Position numbers and translations under genes: made by a program | In this document: positions 58,723-64,000 of the stretch, in pieces | How the letters are laid out: the number at the start of each line of letters is the position of its first letter | Position numbering within the stretch: position 1 is the first letter of the stretch | DNA from: Telmatactis stephensoni | Lineage: Eukaryota > Cnidaria > Anthozoa > Actiniaria > Isophelliidae | DNA: 64,000 nt | Reading direction: 5' to 3' | Assembly: GCA_029948255.1 (NCBI GenBank) | Contig: JALIZF010001939.1 | Span: 3,559,501-3,623,500, forward strand | The notes under the pieces: generated by a model | The model's input: the letters and a program-made list of their open reading frames with translations, nothing else | Told to the model about the DNA's origin: nothing | The model's database searches: none

Positions 58723-58913
58723 CCAAAATGATAGTATAGCTAATAATTACATACTCTTTAAAGATCATTAAAGATATTTGGTCATTTGGTAGGATTTTAG
58801 CAACTTTTAGGATTGATTTTTCCATGTTTTGTTGAGGTGGGCAGAAGCAAATAACCAAATTCCAATGGACTGTTTGAAGGTCAGAGTTCGCAGAATACCG
58901 AAAACTGCAGTAA

Positions 58914-59140
58914 GGCCTGGTAATACAAGCAACAAAATCATGCAACTTGTCACGCAACATTGTTGAGTTGCAAGTTGCAGAGCAAATGTTGCTCATATTA
59001 CCACCCAGTGCACAACAAATTTTCTTTGTTGTACAGAGTAGAAGCACTTTCTACTTTTTGGAACAATGAAAATTGGTGCATGCAAGGTGGTTATACGAGC
59101 AACAAGTTGTATGATTTTGTTGTTCATAATTACCAGGCCT
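58914..59140. mobile_element. TIR MITE with GGCCTGGTAAT ends
   Basis: The ends ggcctggtaatacaagcaac and ataattaccaggcc are inverted, with caaaatcatgcaacttg / caagttgtatgattttg inside. It occupies the exact centre of a larger palindrome, flanked by taa / tta. Confidence 0.8.
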
Positions 59141-59627
59141 TACTGCGGTTTTCGGTATTCTGCGAACTCTGACCTTCAAACAGTCCATTGGAATTTGGTT
59201 ATTCACTTCTGCCCACCTCAACAAAACATGGAAAAATCAATACAGGTATAGTTGCTAAAATCCTACCAAATGACCAAATATGATCTTTAAAGAGTATATA
59301 ATTATCTTTAAAGAGTATATAATTATTAGCTATACTATCATTTTCGTATTAATAGTTCATCGTATTCGTGATTTTTACTTTTGATTGACAGAAGCAAAAC
59401 CGCAAATTAGCAGTTGGCATTTGAAAGTCGGAGTTTGCAGAATATCGAAAACCGCAGTAAGAGAGAGAAACATTAAATATTATATAAATACACATTCTGT
59501 AATAAGTGTCATTAACTCTGTATCAAATATGATTTAACTTGATGTTGCAATAAACTATTAAAAAAGTTTATGATTTGTGCATTTTTCAAAAAAGTGGTAA
59601 CTGTATGGATACAAATGAGTAAACACG

Positions 59628-60650
59628 TTATGCATGACCGCACACGGTGTATGCGGAATATGACACACACACATATAATTTTTTTGTCACGCATGACCGC
59701 ACACGGTGTATGTGGAATATGACATACATAGAATTTTTTGTCACACATGACCGCACACGGTGTATGTGGAATATTAACAGAGAAGTTTTTGTCACGCATG
59801 ACCGCACACGGTGTATGTGGAATATGAACATAGAATTTTTTGTCACGCATGACCGCACACGGTGTATGTGGAATATTAACAGAGAAGTTTTTGTCACGCA
59901 TGACCGCACACGGTGTATGTGGAATATTAACAGAAGTTTTTGTCACGCATGACCGCACACGGTGTATGTGGAATATGAACATAGAATATTTTGTCACGCA
60001 TGACTGCACACGGTGTATGTGGAATATTAACAGAAGTTTTTGTCACGCATGACCGCACACGGTGTATGTGGAATATGAACATAGAAGTTTTTGTCACGCA
60101 TGACCGCACACAGTGTATGTGGAATATGTACATAGAAGTTTTTGTCACGCATGACCGCACACGGTGTATGTGGAATATGAACATAGAAGTTTTTTTTCAC
60201 GCATGACCGCACACGGTGTATGTGGAATATGAACATAGAATTTTTGTCACGCATGACCGCACACGGTGTATGTGGAATATGTACATAGAAGTTTTTGTCA
60301 CGCATGACCGCACACGGTGTATGTGGAATATGAACATAGAATTTTTTGTCACGCATGACCGCACACGGTGTATGTGGAATATGGACATAGAATTTTTTGG
60401 TCACGCATGACCGCACACGGTGTGTGTGGAATATGTACATAGAATTTTTGTCACGCATGACCGCACACGGTGTATGTGGAATATGTACATAGAAGTTTTT
60501 GTCACGCATGACCGCACACGGTGTATGTGGAATATGAACATAGAATTTTTTGTCACGCATGACCGCGCACGGTGTGTGTGGAATATGTACATAGAAGTTT
60601 TTGTCACGCATGACTGTACACGGTGTGTGTGGAATATGGCACGTATTGAT
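59628..60650 (+). repeat. 51-bp minisatellite, about 20 units
   Basis: Units read cgcatgaccgcacacggtgt, atgtggaatatgaacataga and agtttttgtca; length varies from 46 to 53 bp by changes in the t-run and by ttaacag for tgaacatag. Units with ttaacag cluster at the left end, units with tgtacatag towards the right. Open frames on both strands (for example RMTAHGVCGI) are repeat translations. Confidence 0.97.
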
Positions 60651-60960
60651 TTTTTTACGTATGAACGCACACTGTGTATGTGGAATGACACTGTTCATGC
60701 ATGTAGATTTTTTATGCATGAACGCACATGGTGTATGTGGAATATGACACTGCGTGTGTTCATGCATATCAATTTTTTTACACATGAGTGAACACGTTAT
60801 GCATGAATGCAAACAGTGTGCATCATTCTACATACACCACGTGTGTTCATGCATATTGATACACATGAGTAAACGTTATGCATGAATGCACAGGTTGTGC
60901 GTCATTCCAACATACACTGTGTTCATGCATATCGATACACATGAGTGAGCACATTCTGCA
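60651..60960 (+). repeat. Transition repeats between two minisatellites
   Basis: Units of about 65-75 bp contain gcatgaacgcac(a/c)tggtg, tggaatatgacac and tgtgttcatgcatatc. They share halves with both the 51-bp array on the left and the 117-bp array on the right. Confidence 0.85.
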
Positions 60961-61399
60961 TGAACACACGGTGTGTATTGACAATATGCATATCGATATA
61001 CTTGAGTGCACACATGCAGGACGCTCATTTACAGTGTACGTCATGCATGAGTGCATGGTGTGTATTTACAACATAATATCGATGTACATGAGTGTACACG
61101 TTATGAAGGGGACTCATTTACTGTGTATGTCATGCATGAGTGCACGGTGTGTATTTACTACATGCATATCGATGTACATGAGTGTACACGTTATGCAGGA
61201 CACTCATTTACTCTATATGTCATGCATGAGTGCACACGGTGTGTTATTTACAACATGCATATCGATATACATGAGTGCATATGTTATGCAGGACACGGTA
61301 TCATTTACTGTGTATGTCATGCATGAGTGCACATTGTGTTATTTACAACATGCATATTGATATACATGAGTGCATATGTTATGCAGGACACTATCATTT

Positions 61400-61554
61400 G
61401 TTTATCGAAGTAACAATATTTGTCTAGGTAACAATATTTGTAATGTGATCACCCAGGTGGATGTAGTCCTGGGAAGGACTGTTTGGTGTGACTGACGTTT
61501 TGACAACCTTAGCAGAAGTCATCTTCAGAGTCAAGTCATGCAGAATGTGATCAG
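61400..61554 (-). mobile_element. Penelope-like relic with 8-bp target duplication
   Basis: TATCATTT occurs on both sides (61392-61399, 61555-61562) while intact units have it once. On the minus strand the insert reads LTLKMTSAKVVKTSVT, then PNSPSQDYIHLGDHIT, a tail I know from coral gene models next to RT/GIY-YIG retroelements. The nucleotide pattern ctgaagatgac ... gttgtcaaaacgtc parallels the motif at 56893-56930. Confidence 0.7.
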
Positions 61555-61644
61555 TATCATTTACTGTATACGTCATGCATGAGTGCACATGGTGTGTTGT
61601 TTACAACATGCATACCGACATACGTGAGTGCACATGTTATGCAG

Positions 61645-61781
61645 GGTCCGGTTGTACAAAGGGTGAATAGCGCTATCCAGCGGATAAATCCTTATCCAGC
61701 GGATAAAATCTATACAAAATCTATACAGTGGATAACTCTTATCCGGTGGATAACTTTATCCAACCTTCGTACAACCGGGCC
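61645..61781. mobile_element. 137-bp palindromic MITE, CAG target duplication
   Basis: The ends GGTCCGGTTGTAC and GTACAACCGGGCC are inverted; the body has gatagcgctatccagcgg and several gataaatccttatccagcgg-like repeats. CAG flanks both sides (61642-61644, 61782-61784), and intact 117-bp units show the empty site gcaggacac. It is a very common palindromic element in anthozoan genomes as I remember them. Confidence 0.88.
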
Positions 61782-61919
61782 CAGGACACTATCATTTACT
61801 GTGTACGTCATGCATGAGTGCACACTAATATATATTATAAAATACTTGAGATATAATGCGCGCGCTGATTGGCTGGCTACCATGTTTATATCAGACGACA
61901 GAGACATGGCTCGCTCAAA

Positions 61920-62131
61920 AAACATCGAAAATATTTTATAAAAGCAATATAAAACGATCGCTTATGTCTCTGTACTGTGATATAAACACTCTCGAAGATG
62001 TAGAGCACTTGAAAAGCAAGAGAAACACTCGGCTACGCCTCGTGTTCCTAAGCTTGCTTTCCTCTTGCTCTACATCTTCCATCGTGTTTATATCACAGTA
62101 CAGAGACATGCGCGCGCGTTTTATATTGCTT
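61920..62131. mobile_element. Hairpin element with gatataaacac arms
   Basis: Arms at 61945-62006 and 62069-62131 pair (gcaatataaaacgatcgctt ... ctgtactgtgatataaacac with the inverse ... ttttatattgc). The loop holds cactcggctacgcctcgtg. Another arm-like copy (atgtttatatcagacgacag) precedes it at about 61880. No coding capacity. Confidence 0.75.
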
Positions 62132-62318
62132 AAATATTAACAAAATACCTTATAAAAGGAATGTAATGATTCAAAATTAAGAGATAAACACAAATTCATA
62201 CTCTAATACAAAGGACATATTAATTATGTCTCGAGAGAAACAAATTTATGAATTTGATGGGGTTTTTTTTTTACATTTTGATATATAATTTTATTCTGTA
62301 ATCTGCTCAGGGAAAACC

Positions 62319-62440
62319 TACATAGCACTCAGTTGATGTAATATATTCATAAAATCTATTGTATTCTATTGTCGTTCTATCTATTGTTTTATTAATTATA
62401 TTTTTATGAATATATTACATCAACTGCGTGCTACATAGGC
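62319..62440. repeat. Inverted repeat, 36-bp arms
   Basis: cctacatagcactcagttga and tgtaatatattcataaa pair with tttatgaatatattacatca and actgcgtgctacatagg. The loop is AT-rich. Confidence 0.75.
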
Positions 62441-62655
62441 TACATCCGCCATTTTGTTTATTCTACTTGTATTTTGGGCTTCCTGTTTTGTTAGCCATAT
62501 TTGGAGCGGCATTATGATCATTATATTGCTGTGGAGTAGTTTTTCACAGTCATTATTTGAATTCACACCAAATTTGCAAGGTAAATATTTGTCTACAAAT
62601 GTTCTTGAGTATATTTTATTCAGTTATGAGTAATTTTATGAGTAACATATACAGG

Positions 62656-63190
62656 AATTTCAGAAAACGTTGTTGCTGCTCAGTCTCAAGCCTACGCCAC
62701 TCGACCCAAGGGATGATGGGTAGAAATAACTGAGGCAACTATAAAATGCATATCAAATTAGTCATGCCTTGGGCCTATTATGCAGACCTTTGCCAGTGAG
62801 CCATGTGGACAACTAATTACATATGCAGGACTAATTGCCCTATCGCATAATGACGTCACACCAAAACATTCTATTGTTTTGACGCTAAGGATTATGGTCG
62901 CCAGAGGGGATCAGAATGATTGCATATCAAATAAAATGCAGATGAGCAATCACTGATACATGATATATATCAAAACTCGATACATTGAAGTTCTACTTCA
63001 AATAGGAATATTAATAGGTCCCAATTTCCACTGTTTCTGAGCATCTATCCCCAATGTAAACATACTGTGACGTCATTATGCGATAGGGCAATTAGATATG
63101 CACTGTATAGTCATCTTAGTAATTTCTACCCATACTCCCCTTTGGTTCATCGCATAGGCTTGAGGCCAAGCAGCGACAATGTTTTCTGAA
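62656..63190. mobile_element. TIR element, about 535 bp
   Basis: The outer ends tttcagaaaacgttgttgct and gcgacaatgttttctgaaat are inverted, and the similarity continues through ctcaagcctacgc / gcataggcttgag and gggtagaaataact / aatttctaccc. A second inner inverted pair is gccctatcgcataatgacgt / acgtcattatgcgatagggc. No transposase. Confidence 0.8.
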
Positions 63191-64000
63191 ATGACTGTAT
63201 GTCTGCCCCACAGTTGCGCAAATGTTGGGTGTATCTGTCATTTTGTAATTTTCTAAGTTACTGTATTTGTATTGTTTGTGGTGAATCACACACAAAAGTT
63301 TAGACCTGAACACCGGCATTAAAATTCATTGTAACTAAGTCAAGAGTGTTGTGTTTGGTAGCCATTTGTCAATAAAATTTCAAGTGTAGTTGATGCTACA
63401 CCAGATATAACAAAAAAAGGCCATAAAAGAAGAAGAGAGAAGAAATGCTATTACTGTCACACAATAAAGCCTACCCATGACTTACTTGTTGCATTTTATG
63501 ACATTTTCATTTCTTCTCAGGACATAAATTTATGTCAATAATGGACTTTTGCTAGTCAAGAGCCATCGTTTTGAACTTCCAGCTTTGAAACTTCAAATGT
63601 TTGAACTTTCAACTTCCAACTTGAACTACCAGCTTGTCAAAATTCAAAGTAGCACTCAAAAAATCAATTATTTCAAGTTATCTCAACATCCCATATTAAA
63701 AATTGAAAATTACTAATATGTAGCTGAATATGGTGCCTAATAAGAAATTGTCATTTGTTACGAGCACAATTTTAGGTCCACTGACTAAGATTTTGGTAGG
63801 AGTAGAGTGTCATACAACTTTGATATATGGAAATTGTCATGGCAACAGGTCAATATAGAACCTCTACTCAAAATCCTAGAAATTTGTCATCTACAAGTTG
63901 TTGGTAGCAGCTGGTTTTTGCTGTGAGCATAAATTTATGCCCATCAACTGAGAGTGTTTGTTGGTGTGTCAATAAATAGTAATTGAATGTTAACTGTAAA
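63191..64000. other. Unassigned DNA at the window edge
   Basis: A short low-complexity stretch of aacttccaacttgaacta-like repeats lies at about 63560-63630. A second pair of imperfect repeats (catggcaacaggtcaatata) is near 63835. No gene or element was identified; a structure may continue past the edge. Confidence 0.4.

Larger units (their letters stand above)
58295..59490. mobile_element. Nest of five palindromic elements
   Basis: The outer arms 58295-58432 and 59347-59490 are inverted (aatgtttctcttactgcg / cgcagtaagagagagaaac; cttttgattgacagaagcaa on the right). Inside are two small palindromes (58434-58596, 58598-58722), then a second inverted pair (58727-58913 / 59141-59345), whose centre is another TIR element (58914-59140). 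All are non-coding. Confidence 0.85.
60961..61830 (+). repeat. 117-bp minisatellite, about 6 units, with two insertions
   Basis: Units read gtcatgcatgagtgcac, ggtgtgtatttacaacatgc, atatcgatgtacatgagtg, cacgttatgcaggacac and tcatttactgtgtac. The intact units supply empty sites for the insertions at 61400-61554 and 61645-61781. Confidence 0.93.

Noticed and set aside
59628..61360. Repetitive frames (RMTAHGVCGI, HIPHTPCAVMRDK) up to 261 codons
   Set aside because: The 51-bp unit is divisible by three and stop-free in several frames. Frames exist on both strands in parallel, and there is no start context or domain.

Overview
This is animal, non-coding, repeat-dominated DNA. I find no gene with an intact coding sequence in 64 kb. 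It is eukaryotic: there is a gene fragment with a polypyrimidine tract plus AG acceptor and a GT donor, LINE-like (TTA)n tails, CACTA-, piggyBac- and Harbinger-type target-site signatures, and many minisatellites. Several short elements match families I remember from anthozoan cnidarians (corals, sea anemones): a GG(T/C)CCGGTTGTAC palindrome around a GATAGCGCTATCCA core, a gagatatc hairpin near 57.8 kb, and a minus-strand relic reading LTLKMTSAKVVKTSVT. Anthozoa is therefore my best guess, by inference only.

Layout. 0-2.1 kb: a broken copy of a dispersed repeat cut by a LINE-like insertion and a MITE. 2.3-8.0 kb: a large inverted structure whose arms are 61-bp minisatellite arrays built on the octamer GTACTAGC. 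8.1-10.2 kb: a 2-kb terminal-inverted-repeat (TIR) element with an AAAT duplication. 11.2-12.05 kb: an 87-bp minisatellite. 12.8-14.7 kb: a foldback element whose arms hold 459-bp tandem repeats.

15.2-54.6 kb is the main object: four direct, tandem copies of a composite unit, starting at 15169, 23783, 38650 and 49005. Each copy has a 2-3 kb single-copy-like module followed by an array of degenerate 8-bp repeats (TGTATCGC / TGTACCGT / TGTATAGT). Array starts and ends align between copies, so the whole unit was amplified (about 8.6-9.7 kb net of later insertions). Every module carries a decayed exon of VWA8 (von Willebrand factor A domain-containing 8) with intron on both sides; frameshifts shared between copies show it was already broken when the unit spread. 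The copies serve as empty-site controls for each other, fixing insertion points and target duplications for a 2.1-kb foldback element and a 1.1-kb MITE (both TTAA), a 3.07-kb CACTA-type element (ATA), and a 240-bp Harbinger-type MITE (TTA).

54.6-64 kb: a TIR element enclosing a fifth unit fragment, a 550-bp inverted repeat with a Penelope-like tail motif, a nest of palindromes at 58.3-59.5 kb, a 51-bp minisatellite grading into a 117-bp one (with two dated insertions), and further hairpin MITEs. The long open frames in the octamer, 87-bp and 51-bp arrays are by-products of repeat composition, not genes.
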